A stretch of DNA of 64,000 nucleotides from Pedobacter punctiformis (GCF_027213715.1 NZ_JAPWGM010000006.1:293536-357535); one strand, 5' to 3'; shown: positions 17,723 to 27,525, counted from the stretch's first letter. Program-made: numbers and translations. The notes: generated by a model not told the origin, from the letters alone.

Positions 17723-17850
17723 TAATAAAAAAGAATAATATTTTATGTTTATCGAAAGCAGTTTTTGTGCTTTTGGCTTGCTGTAGTTCCTGCTTTACGC
17801 TTTATCTCCAATAAAAATTGGGAGACGCCGCTTCAATCAGATTTAGAAAC
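17581..17850 (+). repeat. 24-base direct repeats flanking a gene-free stretch
   Basis: Segments 17581-17604 and 17827-17850 agree at 21 of 24 positions (core CCGCTTCAATC then TTTAGAAAC). They bracket about 220 bases that include hairpin element A and AT-rich sequence. No open frame with a convincing start is present between 17501 and 17880. Confidence 0.5.
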
Positions 17851-17880
17851 TTTTGCCTGTAAATTAAGGACTTAGAAAAT

Positions 17881-18507
17881 CTATGCATAGAATTTAAAAT
17901 AGGTTTTGACGATCATCCATATTGCGAAAAAGATAATGACTATGCCCGCAATTTTGTTTAGCCTTTTAAGCGCATCTTCTTTGATTTTGTACCGTAATTT
18001 ACTGGAATAAAAACTTTTTGCTCCATCTATACTCAACTGGGTTGCCATCGCAATAAAAAAACAAACTAATTTTTCATTAAGCATGTTGTTAAGCTTAACC
18101 GAAATAATCCCACTTACAATAATCCAAAACATTAAAGTAGAAGGAGTAAGGATGCACATTAAAAATCCTTTTAACAAATAGCCCCGCTTACTTACTTTTT
18201 GTAAGGTATTACTGTTATAATGAATAGATATTTTTGAAAACAGATAATATACGCCAACGGCAAGTAGAAATAAACCACCAATTAGACCTACATATTTATC
18301 AAAACTGGCTTTATATTCAAAAAACTGGCTGCCAAAAAGCACGATGCCAATTAAAACTATATCACTTATAATTACGCCGACAGCTAATGAAAAACCTGCC
18401 TTAAAGCCTTTTTCTATACTGGTCTTAATCATTGCAAAAAAAACCGGACCAGTTAAAAACGACGAAATAATCCCTGCCCCAATACCTAATAATATGGCTT
18501 CAAACAT
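17881..18507 (-). CDS. LysE family translocator
   Basis: A 208-residue inner membrane protein with about six hydrophobic segments, the usual LysE/RhtB size. The N-terminal FLTGPVFFAMIKTSIEKGFK carries the family GP motif, followed by AGFSLAVGVIISD. LysE-type proteins export amino acids such as lysine, threonine or homoserine lactones; the substrate cannot be predicted. It is a single gene, divergent from the sugar transporter gene. There are 230 bases between them without a clear promoter match. Confidence 0.85.
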   Translation of the reverse strand: MFEAILLGIGAGIISSFLTGPVFFAMIKTSIEKGFKAGFSLAVGVIISDIVLIGIVLFGSQFFEYKASFDKYVGLIGGLFLLAVGVYYLFSKISIHYNSNTLQKVSKRGYLLKGFLMCILTPSTLMFWIIVSGIISVKLNNMLNEKLVCFFIAMATQLSIDGAKSFYSSKLRYKIKEDALKRLNKIAGIVIIFFAIWMIVKTYFKFYA

Positions 18508-18737
18508 GCGTTTTTGTATTTACGATTTGCGAATATGCAACTTTATAGTTTAAACAACCAACATTAGTGCCATCTATTTTATTAATGATACGTAATAGTT
18601 TTAATAATTTGAAGAGGCACACGTAGAAAACAGAGCTATGCAGAATAGATAGTGTTATCCGTACACTAATTTCGTTAGAATGTATTGATTATTATTTTTT
18701 TTATTTATGTTTAGCCTTCCAAAAACTAATATATAAA

Positions 18738-20171
18738 ATGAGTTCAGATCAACAGCAAACCAAATGGGGGCAATTTATTCCCTTAGTTACCGTATTCTTT
18801 TTTTGGGGATTCGTTGCAGCCAGTAATGATATATTAATCCCCGTATTTAAGCAGGCTTTTAATTTATCTCAACCTCAAAGTCAGCTTGTTTCATTAGCCT
18901 TTTACATTGCTTATACAGTTGGATCACTTATTTATTGGGGTATTTCTGTGCTTATGAAGCAGGATTTAGTGAATAAAATAGGCTATAAAAATGGCTTGGT
19001 ACTCGGCTTATCTATTTCAGCTTTAGGAACACTTTTGTTTTATCCTGCAGCAAATACAGGATCATTTGCACTAATGTTATCAGGCTTATTTATTGTAGCA
19101 CTTGGCTTTTCATTACAACAAACCGTAGCAAATCCTTTAGCCATTGCGTTAGGGCCCATTAAAACAGGTTCACAGCGTTTAACATTGGCAGGTGGTATTA
19201 ATAACTTTGGTACAACCATCGGGCCGCTAATTGTAAGTTACGCTATATTTGGTTCTCCATCATCTTCGTCAGGAGGCATTAGTGTGGAGAGTGTGAAAAT
19301 TCCTTACCTTATTTTAGGAGCAGCTTTTTTACTTGTTGCCGTTTTTCTTAAATTTTCTTCTCTCCCAAATAAACCGGAATTGGTTGAAGCAACTGAAATT
19401 GATCCAACTGTAAAAGGATCTGCTTTAAAATACCCGCAGTTACTTTTGGGTATGCTTGCCATTTTCTTATATGTTGGTGTTGAGGTATCTACAGCAAGTA
19501 ATTTACCTGCTTATATGGAGCATAAACTTGGTTTTGAAATCAAAGATATTGCACCTTACGTTTCTTTATATTGGGCAAGTATGATGATTGGAAGATGGAC
19601 AGGTGCTGTTGAAGCTTTTACAGATAATGTTTCGACTCAAAAAATATTAAGATTTATTGCTCCATACCTTGCTTTTGGTGTTTTCTTAGCTGTAAATGCT
19701 TTGGGCGGACATGATTTAGCTCCTTTTTACATTTATGCAGCTATTATTTTAGTGCTCATTATTGCCGATATGGCAAGTAATGGTAATCCTGCGAGAATGC
19801 TATTGATATTTTCACTTATCGGAATAACCGCCCTTTTAATAGGAATGTTTACAACTGGAATGGTGAGTGTATATGCTTTTACCAGTGTTGGATTATTCTG
19901 TAGCACTTTATGGCCATGTATTTTTACTTTGGCTGTTAGTGGATTGGGTAAAAATACCAGTCAGGGCAGTAGCTTCTTAATCATGATGATTATGGGTGGT
20001 GGTATTATCAGTTGGTTGCAAGGTGTTGTTTCAGAAACAACTGGCATTCAATACAGTTATATTGTTGGTGTAATTTGCTTCGCTTATCTTGCATTTTATG
20101 CATGGAAAGTAAGCAGCATACTAAGATCACAGGGAATTTCATTTGATAAGAAACTTTCTGGCGGACATTAA
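18738..20171 (+). CDS. FucP/GluP-type sugar:proton symporter (MFS, FHS family)
   Basis: A 477-residue inner membrane carrier with about 12 hydrophobic segments. The opening WGQFIPLVTVFFFWGFVAAS followed by NDILIPVFKQAFNLSQPQSQ is the signature of the fucose-galactose-glucose:H+ symporter family, as are GFSLQQTVANPLAIALG and the central GGINNFGTTIGPLIV. Probable substrates are glucose, galactose or fucose; sequence alone does not discriminate. It is a monocistronic gene ending in a strong terminator. Confidence 0.9.
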   Translation: MSSDQQQTKWGQFIPLVTVFFFWGFVAASNDILIPVFKQAFNLSQPQSQLVSLAFYIAYTVGSLIYWGISVLMKQDLVNKIGYKNGLVLGLSISALGTLLFYPAANTGSFALMLSGLFIVALGFSLQQTVANPLAIALGPIKTGSQRLTLAGGINNFGTTIGPLIVSYAIFGSPSSSSGGISVESVKIPYLILGAAFLLVAVFLKFSSLPNKPELVEATEIDPTVKGSALKYPQLLLGMLAIFLYVGVEVSTASNLPAYMEHKLGFEIKDIAPYVSLYWASMMIGRWTGAVEAFTDNVSTQKILRFIAPYLAFGVFLAVNALGGHDLAPFYIYAAIILVLIIADMASNGNPARMLLIFSLIGITALLIGMFTTGMVSVYAFTSVGLFCSTLWPCIFTLAVSGLGKNTSQGSSFLIMMIMGGGIISWLQGVVSETTGIQYSYIVGVICFAYLAFYAWKVSSILRSQGISFDKKLSGGH

Positions 20172-20192
20172 TATTTAATAAACTAATTTTGC

Positions 20193-20226
20193 AGCCACAG
20201 AAGGTTAAACTTTCTGTGGCTTTTTT
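20193..20226 (+). terminator. Terminator after the sugar symporter gene
   Basis: GCCACAGAA / TTCTGTGGC stem with a loop GGTTAAACT, followed by six T residues. Confidence 0.9.
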
Positions 20227-20236
20227 AATTTTATAA

Positions 20237-20692
20237 ATGACTGAAAAACCAAGCTTCGATTCTATTTTTATGAATTTGGCGACTGATTTAGCCGCCCGTT
20301 CTCATTGCGTAAGGGCACATGTAGGCGCAGTTTTAACAAAAGATACCCGCATCATTTCCATCGGCTATAACGGGCCGCCTGCCGGAACACATAATTGCGA
20401 TGAAGAATGGCCGGGTGAAGGTTGCCAGAGAGATAGCAAGGGGAGTTGTTCTTTAGCGCTTCATGCAGAAGAAAATGCAATCCTTTATGCATCAAAAAAT
20501 GGCTCTAAAATAGAGGGTTGTACACTGTACACCACTTTGTCGCCTTGCATTGCCTGTGCTCGTTTAATTTTATCATCGGGTATTAAATTGGTTTATTATT
20601 CAAAATCTTATGCAGCTTACAAAGGCCTGCCAAGTGATGAAGGAGTAGATTTTTTAAGGAAGTTTGGGGTAGAAGTGGTGCTTTTATCTTAA
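20237..20692 (+). CDS. dCMP/cytidine deaminase family protein
   Basis: A 151-residue zinc deaminase. The zinc and catalytic residues are visible as HAEEN (about residue 80) and the PCIAC motif in LSPCIACARLILSSG (about 107). The additional Cys/His cluster in HNCDEEWPGEGCQRDSKGSC is typical of ComE-like dCMP deaminases, which make dUMP for thymidylate synthesis. It begins 10 bases after the preceding terminator. A weak hairpin (GAGGCA / TGCCTC, about 20699-20734) follows and may end transcription before guaA. Confidence 0.9.
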   Translation: MTEKPSFDSIFMNLATDLAARSHCVRAHVGAVLTKDTRIISIGYNGPPAGTHNCDEEWPGEGCQRDSKGSCSLALHAEENAILYASKNGSKIEGCTLYTTLSPCIACARLILSSGIKLVYYSKSYAAYKGLPSDEGVDFLRKFGVEVVLLS

Positions 20693-20760
20693 ATATTGAG
20701 GCAGAGATTTTTAATGTAAACATTTTGCCTCTTACCTTTCTCCTTTTACCCTTAAAATCC

Positions 20761-20768
20761 TACCTTTG
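20761..20768 (+). promoter_or_regulatory. TAnnTTTG box 3 bases before the guaA start
   Basis: TACCTTTG matches the Bacteroidota -7 element exactly and ends three bases before the ATG, so a transcript from it would have almost no leader. No good TTTG partner is seen upstream. Confidence 0.4.
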
Positions 20769-20771
20769 CGC

Positions 20772-22301
20772 ATGCAAGAAAAAATCATTATCGTCGATTT
20801 TGGTTCGCAATTTACACAACTCATTGCCCGCAGGGTACGCGAACTAAATATTTACTGTGAAATTTATCCTTTTAACAATCTTCCTGAGATCTCTGAGGAT
20901 GTAAAAGGTGTTATCTTTTCAGGAAGCCCATATTCTGTTCGTCAGGACGATGCTCCTCAAATCGACTTAGCTAAATACCATTTAAAATATCCATTATTAG
21001 CTGTTTGCTATGGCGCACAATACATCGCACAGCACTCTGGTGGTGATGTTCAGCCCTCGTCAACCCGCGAATATGGCCGTGCTAACCTGAGCTTTGTAGA
21101 CCAGGAAAATAAATTATTCAAAGGCATTAACATCGATTCTCAGGTTTGGATGAGTCATGGCGATACCATTACAGATATTCCTGAAAATTTTGAATTGATT
21201 GCGAGTACTGACAGCGTAAGAGTTGCCGCATACCACATTAAAAATTCTGATACTTATGCCATTCAGTTTCACCCGGAAGTTACCCACAGTATTGATGGTA
21301 AAATCTTATTAGAAAACTTTCTTGTAGATATTTGTGGTTGCAATCAGGACTGGACTTCTGCATCTTTTATTGAAACAACTGTTGCCGATTTAAAAGAAAA
21401 ACTAGGCGATGATAAAGTTGTTTTAGGTTTATCAGGCGGGGTAGATAGCAGTGTAGCTGCGGTTTTATTGCACAAAGCCATTGGCGAAAACTTGCATTGC
21501 ATCTTTGTGGATAATGGTTTATTGCGTAAAGATGAATATAACCAGGTGCTTGAACAATACAAGCATATGGGTTTAAATATTAAAGGAATCGACGCTAAAG
21601 AACGTTTTTTGAGTCAGCTTGCCGGATTAAAAGATCCTGAATTAAAGCGAAAAGCAATTGGACGTGTTTTTATAGAGGTTTTTGATGATGCTGCACATGA
21701 GGTAACGGGTGTAAACTGGTTAGGGCAGGGCACTATTTATCCGGATGTAATCGAATCTATTTCTGTAAATGGGCCATCGGCAACTATTAAATCTCACCAT
21801 AATGTAGGCGGTTTGCCTGATTTTATGAAGTTGAAAGTGGTTGAACCCCTAAATACTTTGTTTAAAGATGAGGTAAGAAGAGTAGGTAAAGCTTTAGGCA
21901 TCGATGATGTGATTTTAGGCCGTCATCCTTTCCCGGGGCCTGGCCTGGCTATCCGTATTTTAGGCGATGTTACTGCAGAAAAAGTAGAGATTTTACAACA
22001 TGCTGATGCAATCTACATCAACGAACTAAAAGCAGCAGGGTTATACGACAAAGTTTGGCAGGCAGGTGCAATCTTTTTGCCGGTTCAATCTGTTGGTGTT
22101 ATGGGAGATGAACGTACTTACGAAAATGTAATTTGCCTGAGAGCGGTGGAATCTGTAGATGGAATGACAGCAGACTGGTGCCATTTACCTTATGAGGTTC
22201 TTGCTAAAATCTCTAATGAAATTATCAATAAAGTAAAAGGAATTAACAGGGTTGTTTACGACATTAGCTCTAAACCGCCCGCAACCATAGAATGGGAATA
22301 A
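20772..22301 (+). CDS. guaA: GMP synthase (glutamine-hydrolysing)
   Basis: Converts XMP to GMP with ATP and glutamine. 509 residues from the ATG at 20772. Class I amidotransferase domain residues 1-190: [15 protein letters not shown], nucleophile cysteine in [11 protein letters not shown], and FHPEVTHS with the catalytic His/Glu. ATP pyrophosphatase domain from about 205: [20 protein letters not shown] is the PP-loop. The C-terminal dimerisation domain ends KPPATIEWE. Length is normal. It is preceded by a nucleotide-metabolism gene (dCMP deaminase) and followed by a terminator. Confidence 0.97.
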   Translation: MQEKIIIVDFGSQFTQLIARRVRELNIYCEIYPFNNLPEISEDVKGVIFSGSPYSVRQDDAPQIDLAKYHLKYPLLAVCYGAQYIAQHSGGDVQPSSTREYGRANLSFVDQENKLFKGINIDSQVWMSHGDTITDIPENFELIASTDSVRVAAYHIKNSDTYAIQFHPEVTHSIDGKILLENFLVDICGCNQDWTSASFIETTVADLKEKLGDDKVVLGLSGGVDSSVAAVLLHKAIGENLHCIFVDNGLLRKDEYNQVLEQYKHMGLNIKGIDAKERFLSQLAGLKDPELKRKAIGRVFIEVFDDAAHEVTGVNWLGQGTIYPDVIESISVNGPSATIKSHHNVGGLPDFMKLKVVEPLNTLFKDEVRRVGKALGIDDVILGRHPFPGPGLAIRILGDVTAEKVEILQHADAIYINELKAAGLYDKVWQAGAIFLPVQSVGVMGDERTYENVICLRAVESVDGMTADWCHLPYEVLAKISNEIINKVKGINRVVYDISSKPPATIEWE

Positions 22302-22360
22302 CCAAATTCTCCTTCTGATAAGGGGCTTAAGGATTTCTTTACCACGAAAATATAAGATTA

Positions 22361-22395
22361 TGCTGGCAAGGTTAAACCTTTGCCGGCATATTTTG
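22361..22395 (+). terminator. Terminator after guaA
   Basis: TGCTGGCAAGG / CCTTTGCCGGCA imperfect stem with loop TTAAA, followed by ATATTTTG. Confidence 0.65.
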
Positions 22396-22409
22396 TTAAA
22401 ACAATAGCT

Positions 22410-23627
22410 ATGAATTTTAAAAGTAGATACAGTCTTTTTGTTTTGTTTGCGCTTTTGCTGGCGGCCTGTTCTCCAAAGGTCAGGACACCTAAAAAGGACG
22501 ATGTAAAGCCAAAAGAAAAGGAAAAAATAACAGAGAAAAAAACAATTAAAAAGTTTTCTCAAGCCAGTATTTCTTTACTTGTTCCTTTTAAACTTAATCA
22601 GATTAATTTAAAAACCACGACCAAAGCTGATATTGAAAAGTATGCCATGCCAATTGATTTTTACCAGGGATTTCAGCTTGGTTTAGACTCGGCTGCTACA
22701 GGCGGACAAAATTTTAAACTTAATGTTTTTGATACGGAAGACGATAATGCACATCTATCTTCTCTGTATAAAAACGAACGGCTTAAACAAAGTAACTTAG
22801 TTATAGGACCGGTTTTTCCGGATGGTGTTAAGCATATTAAAAATTTTGCACTCGAAAACAAGCTACTGGTTGTTTCTCCTTTGGCCGCCACTAACCCAAC
22901 CGAATTTGACAACCCGAATTTAATTTCCATTGTAAACAACATCAATTTGCATGCTGGTAAAATTGCTTCTTATATATCGAAAACCTATAATCCGGCAAAT
23001 ACCATTGTGGTGTTGATTAATCCTAAAAAAACGGAGGATGAGCAATTTGCGGCACCAATAAGAAACTATTTCCAAACGCAGAGTAATAATAAGTTTATTT
23101 TTCAGGAATATGCTTCGGCCTTTACCTTCGAAACTAAAATGATCAAAGGTAAACAGTATGTGGTAATTATAAGTACTTCCGACAAAGCTTTTGTGCAATC
23201 AACAATTGATAAGCTTTATAAGTTAAAAAATCTTCCAACCGGAGGATATGCAATTAATTTATTCGGGCATCCAAATTGGATAAAACAAAACTATACTGCT
23301 GATAAATTACAGGGCTTAAACACCATTATCAGTTCTTCTTATAAAATAGATTATAAAAATGCTGCTGTAGTTACCTTTATTAAAAAATATCGAAGCAAAT
23401 ACGGCTTTGAGCCTGGGGAATATGCTTTTAAAGGTTTCGATATTGGCTATTACTTTGGCAGATTGTTAACCAGTTATGGCGAAGAATATCAGGATTATAT
23501 TGTAAAAGACAAATATAAAGGTCTTCATAATAGCTTTTCATTTATACATGACGAAAAATTGGGTTATATTAACACCAGTTTGATGTTGCTCCGGTATAAA
23601 AACTTTGCACTTAACCTGGTTGAGTAG
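22410..23627 (+). CDS. Periplasmic-binding-fold lipoprotein (LpoA/ABC substrate-binding-like)
   Basis: A 405-residue predicted lipoprotein from the ATG at 22410: signal peptide with lipobox LLAAC, cysteine at residue 20. A Lys/Glu-rich linker (residues 25-50) precedes a type I periplasmic-binding fold: FYQGFQLGLDSAA, NLVIGPVFPDGVKHIKNFAL, LLVVSPLAATNPTEF, and YAFKGFDIGYYFGRLL near the end. The fold occurs in branched-chain amino acid receptors and in LpoA, the activator of penicillin-binding proteins. No transporter genes are adjacent, so a cell-wall-related or sensory role is as likely as uptake. Ligand unknown. Confidence 0.75.
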   Translation: MNFKSRYSLFVLFALLLAACSPKVRTPKKDDVKPKEKEKITEKKTIKKFSQASISLLVPFKLNQINLKTTTKADIEKYAMPIDFYQGFQLGLDSAATGGQNFKLNVFDTEDDNAHLSSLYKNERLKQSNLVIGPVFPDGVKHIKNFALENKLLVVSPLAATNPTEFDNPNLISIVNNINLHAGKIASYISKTYNPANTIVVLINPKKTEDEQFAAPIRNYFQTQSNNKFIFQEYASAFTFETKMIKGKQYVVIISTSDKAFVQSTIDKLYKLKNLPTGGYAINLFGHPNWIKQNYTADKLQGLNTIISSSYKIDYKNAAVVTFIKKYRSKYGFEPGEYAFKGFDIGYYFGRLLTSYGEEYQDYIVKDKYKGLHNSFSFIHDEKLGYINTSLMLLRYKNFALNLVE

Positions 23628-23668
23628 CGTATTTAACTGATATTTAATAACAATTTTCTTTAGTTTAC

Positions 23669-24829
23669 ATGAGAGCAGAACATCAGTTAAGAGCATTTGA
23701 ACAGATTTTGCAGCAATATGACGGGAATGTACCATTACATCGTTTTTTGCCTGGTTATTTTAAACAGCATAAGCAAATGGGCTCATCAGACAGGAGATGG
23801 GCAACCCGGCATATCTACAGTTTTTATCGTTTAGGAAAGGCTTTACCTGCTTTAGGTAATGAAGAAAGATTAAGTATAGCTGATTTTCTTTGCCATGAAA
23901 CTTTAAGTCTGATTGTTGAAAAAAATCTGCCTGAACTGGTTGAACACATTACAGTTCCTGTTGAAGAAAAAATCAGATTAATAACACGTAAATATCCTGA
24001 TTTTAATTTAGAGGCTGTTTTTCCTTTTAACAGCCACCTATCTGAAAACGTAAACAAGACTGATTTCTTTTTATCATTTTTCAAACAACCTGACCTTTTT
24101 ATCCGGGTTCCGGCTCAGGATGCGAAAGCCATTATTACAAGGCTGAATGACGAGCAAATAGAAGTTAAACAAATAACGGATACTGCTTTATCCTTACCAA
24201 ACGGAACAAAGCTTGAAGGCATTTTAAAGGAAGGTAGTTATCAGGTTCAGGATTTATCATCACAGCATACGGGCACTTATTTTAAACCAAAAAAATGGGA
24301 TAAATGGTGGGATTGCTGTGCAGCATCAGGCGGAAAAACATTGCTTCTCCACAGTTTGGAGCCTGTTATTGATTTGCTGGTTACTGATTTGAGAGAAAGT
24401 GTGCTGAACAATCTCGATGAACGTTTCAGGCTGGCGGGTATAAAGAAATATCATAAAAAAGAATTAGATCTTTTACAAAATAACGATCAGGTGCTGCATC
24501 ACTATCAATTTGATGGAATTATTTTGGATGCACCTTGTACCGGTGGGGGCACTTGGGGAAGAACTCCTGAAATGTTAACCTTTTTTGAAGACAGAAAGAT
24601 AAAACAGTTTTCTGCGATGCAAAAAGCAATTGTACAAAACGTAGTTAAATATTTAAAACCAGGGAAGCCACTTATTTATATTACTTGTTCTGCTTTTGCA
24701 GCCGAAAATGAAGGGCTGGTTCAACACCTGCTGGAAACTTTACCTCTGGAACTGGAAAGTATGGAATTGATTAAAGGTTATGAAAATAATGCCGACACCA
24801 TGTTTGTAGCCAGGCTAATTAAAACCTAG
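23669..24829 (+). CDS. RsmB/NOP2-type RNA (cytosine-C5) methyltransferase
   Basis: A 386-residue SAM-dependent enzyme, probably acting on 16S rRNA. Residues 1-140 are a helical N-terminal region (DRRWATRHIYSFYRLGKALP). The catalytic domain starts near SYQVQDLSSQHTG; DCCAASGGKTLLL is the SAM-binding motif, DAPCTGGGTWGR holds the resolving cysteine and ITCSAFAAENEG the nucleophile cysteine, both characteristic of the m5C family. It is shorter than E. coli RsmB (429 residues). Its stop overlaps by 4 bases the end of a small convergent frame. Confidence 0.87.
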   Translation: MRAEHQLRAFEQILQQYDGNVPLHRFLPGYFKQHKQMGSSDRRWATRHIYSFYRLGKALPALGNEERLSIADFLCHETLSLIVEKNLPELVEHITVPVEEKIRLITRKYPDFNLEAVFPFNSHLSENVNKTDFFLSFFKQPDLFIRVPAQDAKAIITRLNDEQIEVKQITDTALSLPNGTKLEGILKEGSYQVQDLSSQHTGTYFKPKKWDKWWDCCAASGGKTLLLHSLEPVIDLLVTDLRESVLNNLDERFRLAGIKKYHKKELDLLQNNDQVLHHYQFDGIILDAPCTGGGTWGRTPEMLTFFEDRKIKQFSAMQKAIVQNVVKYLKPGKPLIYITCSAFAAENEGLVQHLLETLPLELESMELIKGYENNADTMFVARLIKT

Positions 24830-24933
24830 GCGTGATTAAACCAGGATTTAATTTTTTTCCTGACAAATTTTACAGTTTCTATTAAAACTGCAATTGCTCC
24901 AATGATGAGTGTATATTCTTCAAAGCTGTTCAT
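24826..24933 (-). CDS. Candidate small membrane protein, 35 residues
   Basis: A short frame encoding MNSFEEYTLIIGAIAVLIET followed by VKFVRKKIKSWFNHA. It has an acidic start, a hydrophobic stretch (TLIIGAIAVLI) and a strongly basic C-terminus, the layout of a small inner membrane or membrane-associated protein. AAAGAA lies just upstream of the ATG. It lies 97 bases downstream of marC on the same strand and overlaps the end of the convergent methyltransferase gene by 4 bases. No family recognised; it could be a chance frame. Confidence 0.35.
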   Translation of the reverse strand: MNSFEEYTLIIGAIAVLIETVKFVRKKIKSWFNHA

Positions 24934-25030
24934 TTCTTTAGCTTTATGTTTAGATGAATATAAGCTTTTTTTGTTACAAAATCTATAAATCTTATCAGGT
25001 AAGCTTACAAAGCTTAAGCCAAAATTAAAA

Positions 25031-25597
25031 TTATAATCCGGTGTTATTTCTGAATAATTTAATGGCTATAGCTAATAAAATTACTCCAAAAGCTTTACGC
25101 AGAACGTTTAGACCTGATTTTCCGAATAATTTTTCCAAACGATTGGTGTTTTTTAACACGAAATAAACAAAAAGCATATTAAGTAAAATACCAATTAATA
25201 TGTTTTGCGTATCGTATTCAGTTTTTAAAGATAGTAAAGTAGTCATGGTTCCGGCGCCCGCGATTAAAGGGAAGGCTAATGGAACGATAGAAACAGTTTC
25301 CGGCGCTTCTTCTTTAAAAATGGTTAAACCTAAAACCATCTCCATGGCAATAAAGAAAATTACAAATGAACCGGCTATAGCGAAAGATTCAACATCAAGT
25401 CCGATAACTTTTAGCAGGGACTCTCCAACAAATAAAAACAAGATCATTAAGCCTGTGGCAACCAAGGCAGCTTTTTCAGACTCAATATGGCCTGCCTTCC
25501 TTCGGAGTTCAATAACAACCGGAATGGCGCCCAGGATATCAATAATGGCAAATAAAACCATTGTGGTGGAGAGAATCTGACTGAAATTGAATTTCAT
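25031..25597 (-). CDS. MarC family integral membrane protein
   Basis: A 188-residue inner membrane protein with six hydrophobic segments, matching MarC/NAAT proteins in length. Features include the N-terminal TMVLFAIIDILGAIPVVIEL, with the family helix-breaking proline, and the second-half counterpart PLAFPLIAGAGTMTTLLSL. The biochemical function of the family is unclear; the older link to multiple antibiotic resistance is not supported. It has its own -7 box and is insulated from the upstream permease by a terminator. Confidence 0.88.
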   Translation of the reverse strand: MKFNFSQILSTTMVLFAIIDILGAIPVVIELRRKAGHIESEKAALVATGLMILFLFVGESLLKVIGLDVESFAIAGSFVIFFIAMEMVLGLTIFKEEAPETVSIVPLAFPLIAGAGTMTTLLSLKTEYDTQNILIGILLNMLFVYFVLKNTNRLEKLFGKSGLNVLRKAFGVILLAIAIKLFRNNTGL

Positions 25598-25614
25598 AAC
25601 AATAAAGATTTCTA

Positions 25615-25622
25615 CAAAGGTA
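25615..25622 (-). promoter_or_regulatory. TAnnTTTG box for marC
   Basis: TACCTTTG on the minus strand, 17 bases before the marC ATG and downstream of the permease terminator. Confidence 0.4.
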
Positions 25623-25654
25623 TGGCAATTAAATTCTTACCGAAATTATTGGCA

Positions 25655-25690
25655 TAAAAAAAGCCCCTCAGGTTATTGAGGGGCTTTCTA
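25655..25690 (-). terminator. Terminator after the APC permease
   Basis: AAAGCCCCTCA / TGAGGGGCTTT perfect stem with a 6-base loop; on the minus strand it is followed by a long T run. Confidence 0.9.
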
Positions 25691-25703
25691 TAAAATTTAA
25701 ATA

Positions 25704-27389
25704 TTATCTAGGTTGAATCGATTTTAGATTTGCAATTCTAAGTCCATAAATAATCAAATGCAATACTGCAAATGCTAATGAGAAATAGTAAATGCCTAAA
25801 TCTGCTCCACCTGTTGTATGGTGGTGAATCATGGCTACCACAATTAATAATACCGCTAAAGCTAAACCAACCAGTGATACAACTTTATTGCTGTTTCTTA
25901 ATGTTTCTACCTTATTATCTGATAAAAGACTGCTCTTAATACCATAAAATAAATAAACGTTGATACCAATAATCATCCAAACCAATAAACGCACCCAGGT
26001 ATCTAATGGTAAAAATAACATCATACCCAGGCAGGTTAATACGCCTAATATTGGAATTAATGGAACAAGAGGTGTTTTAAATGCTCTTGGGATTTCAGGG
26101 TTTCTGTATCTTAAAACAACCACACCTACGCAAACTAATATAAAGGCAAATAACGTTCCAATACTGGTCATTTCACCCACCACACGTGCAGGTACGAAAG
26201 CTGCGAATAAACTCACAAACACCATGAACAATAAATTGCTTTTTGCTGGTGTGCTGAATTTAGGGTGTACACTTGAAAATACTTTTGGTAATAAACCATC
26301 TTTACTCATCGAGAAGAATACACGTGACTGACCCATAAGCATTACTAAGATTACAGATGCATAACCGCCTAAAATAGCTAAAATAATTGCTTTGTTTAAC
26401 CATGGATAAGCAGGTACAATTGATCCGTCTGCTGCAACAGTTCCCATTTTGTTAATGGCTACAGCTACTGGTGCAATGCCATCCTGACCTTTAAAATCAG
26501 TATAGTTGGCAACACCTGTCATTACGTGAGCAAACAGGATATAAAGAATGGTACAAATAAATAAAGAAACCAGAATACCGATTGGCATATCTTTCTTAGG
26601 GTTTTTAGCTTCCTGCGCAGCAGTAGAAACGGCGTCAAAACCGATGTAAGCAAAGAATACAATACCAGCAGCACGAACAATACCTGACATACCATACTCA
26701 CCAAAAGTTCCGGTATTTGCTGGAATATAAGGGGTATAATTTTCAGTATTGATGAAATGCCATCCTAAAGCTATGAAGATAATTACAATAACCACTTTAA
26801 TGGCAACGATAATACCATTGATGGTTGCAGATTCTTTAGTTCCTTTAATCAGAATTAAAGACATTAATACAACGATAAAAACAGCTGGCAGGTTGAACAT
26901 ACCTGACACGGTTGATCCATCTGCCATGGTTTCCGAGTCAAACGGCGACATGGCTATCTGGGCGGGCAGGTGTATGCTAAAGTAATCCAAAAACTTGACC
27001 AGATACCGGCTCCAGCTAATGGCAACGGTTGCAGCCCCAACGGCATATTCAAGTACCAAATCCCATCCGATAATCCAGGCAACAAATTCGCCCAAAGTAG
27101 CGTAAGAATAGGTATAAGCACTACCTGCAACAGGAATCATGGATGCAAACTCTGCATAACATAAACCTGCAAAGGCACAGCCTATGGCCGCAACAATAAA
27201 TGAAATGGTGATGGCAGGTCCTGCATTATTTGCTGCAGCACCTCCGGTAATGGAAAATAGGCCGGCTCCAATAATAGCACCAATACCCAGTGCAACAAGA
27301 TTAACAGGCCCCAGGGTACGTTTTAGTGTTCCTTCGCCGGTCGCGTTAGATTCCTGTATAAGCAAGTCGATCGACTTTCTAAAATTCAT
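25704..27389 (-). CDS. APC-family amino acid permease (CAT-like)
   Basis: A 561-residue inner membrane transporter with 12-14 hydrophobic segments. GIGAIIGAGLFSITGGAAAN near residue 35 is the unwound first helix that binds the amino acid backbone, and FFAYIGFDAVSTAAQEAKNP is the conserved mid-protein motif of the cationic amino acid transporter subgroup. The long C-terminal pair of helices (residues about 490-555) also fits that subgroup. Exact substrate unknown. The flanking hppA gene is separated by a terminator, so it is a single-gene unit. Confidence 0.9.
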   Translation of the reverse strand: MNFRKSIDLLIQESNATGEGTLKRTLGPVNLVALGIGAIIGAGLFSITGGAAANNAGPAITISFIVAAIGCAFAGLCYAEFASMIPVAGSAYTYSYATLGEFVAWIIGWDLVLEYAVGAATVAISWSRYLVKFLDYFSIHLPAQIAMSPFDSETMADGSTVSGMFNLPAVFIVVLMSLILIKGTKESATINGIIVAIKVVIVIIFIALGWHFINTENYTPYIPANTGTFGEYGMSGIVRAAGIVFFAYIGFDAVSTAAQEAKNPKKDMPIGILVSLFICTILYILFAHVMTGVANYTDFKGQDGIAPVAVAINKMGTVAADGSIVPAYPWLNKAIILAILGGYASVILVMLMGQSRVFFSMSKDGLLPKVFSSVHPKFSTPAKSNLLFMVFVSLFAAFVPARVVGEMTSIGTLFAFILVCVGVVVLRYRNPEIPRAFKTPLVPLIPILGVLTCLGMMLFLPLDTWVRLLVWMIIGINVYLFYGIKSSLLSDNKVETLRNSNKVVSLVGLALAVLLIVVAMIHHHTTGGADLGIYYFSLAFAVLHLIIYGLRIANLKSIQPR

Positions 27390-27476
27390 AGTTTAAAGTT
27401 TAAGTGTTTCGATAGTTTTTGGTTAATGTAATAATTAAATCAAGCCGTAAACCTAAATAAAAATTACTGAAAAGTA

Positions 27477-27504
27477 AAAGGGATTTTTAACCAAAATCCC
27501 TTTC
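27477..27504 (-). terminator. Terminator after hppA
   Basis: On the minus strand AAAGGGATTTT and AAAATCCCTTTT pair around a short GGTTA loop, 22 bases after the hppA stop. Confidence 0.7.
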
Positions 27505-27525
27505 GTTGTTATTTTATCAATGTTT

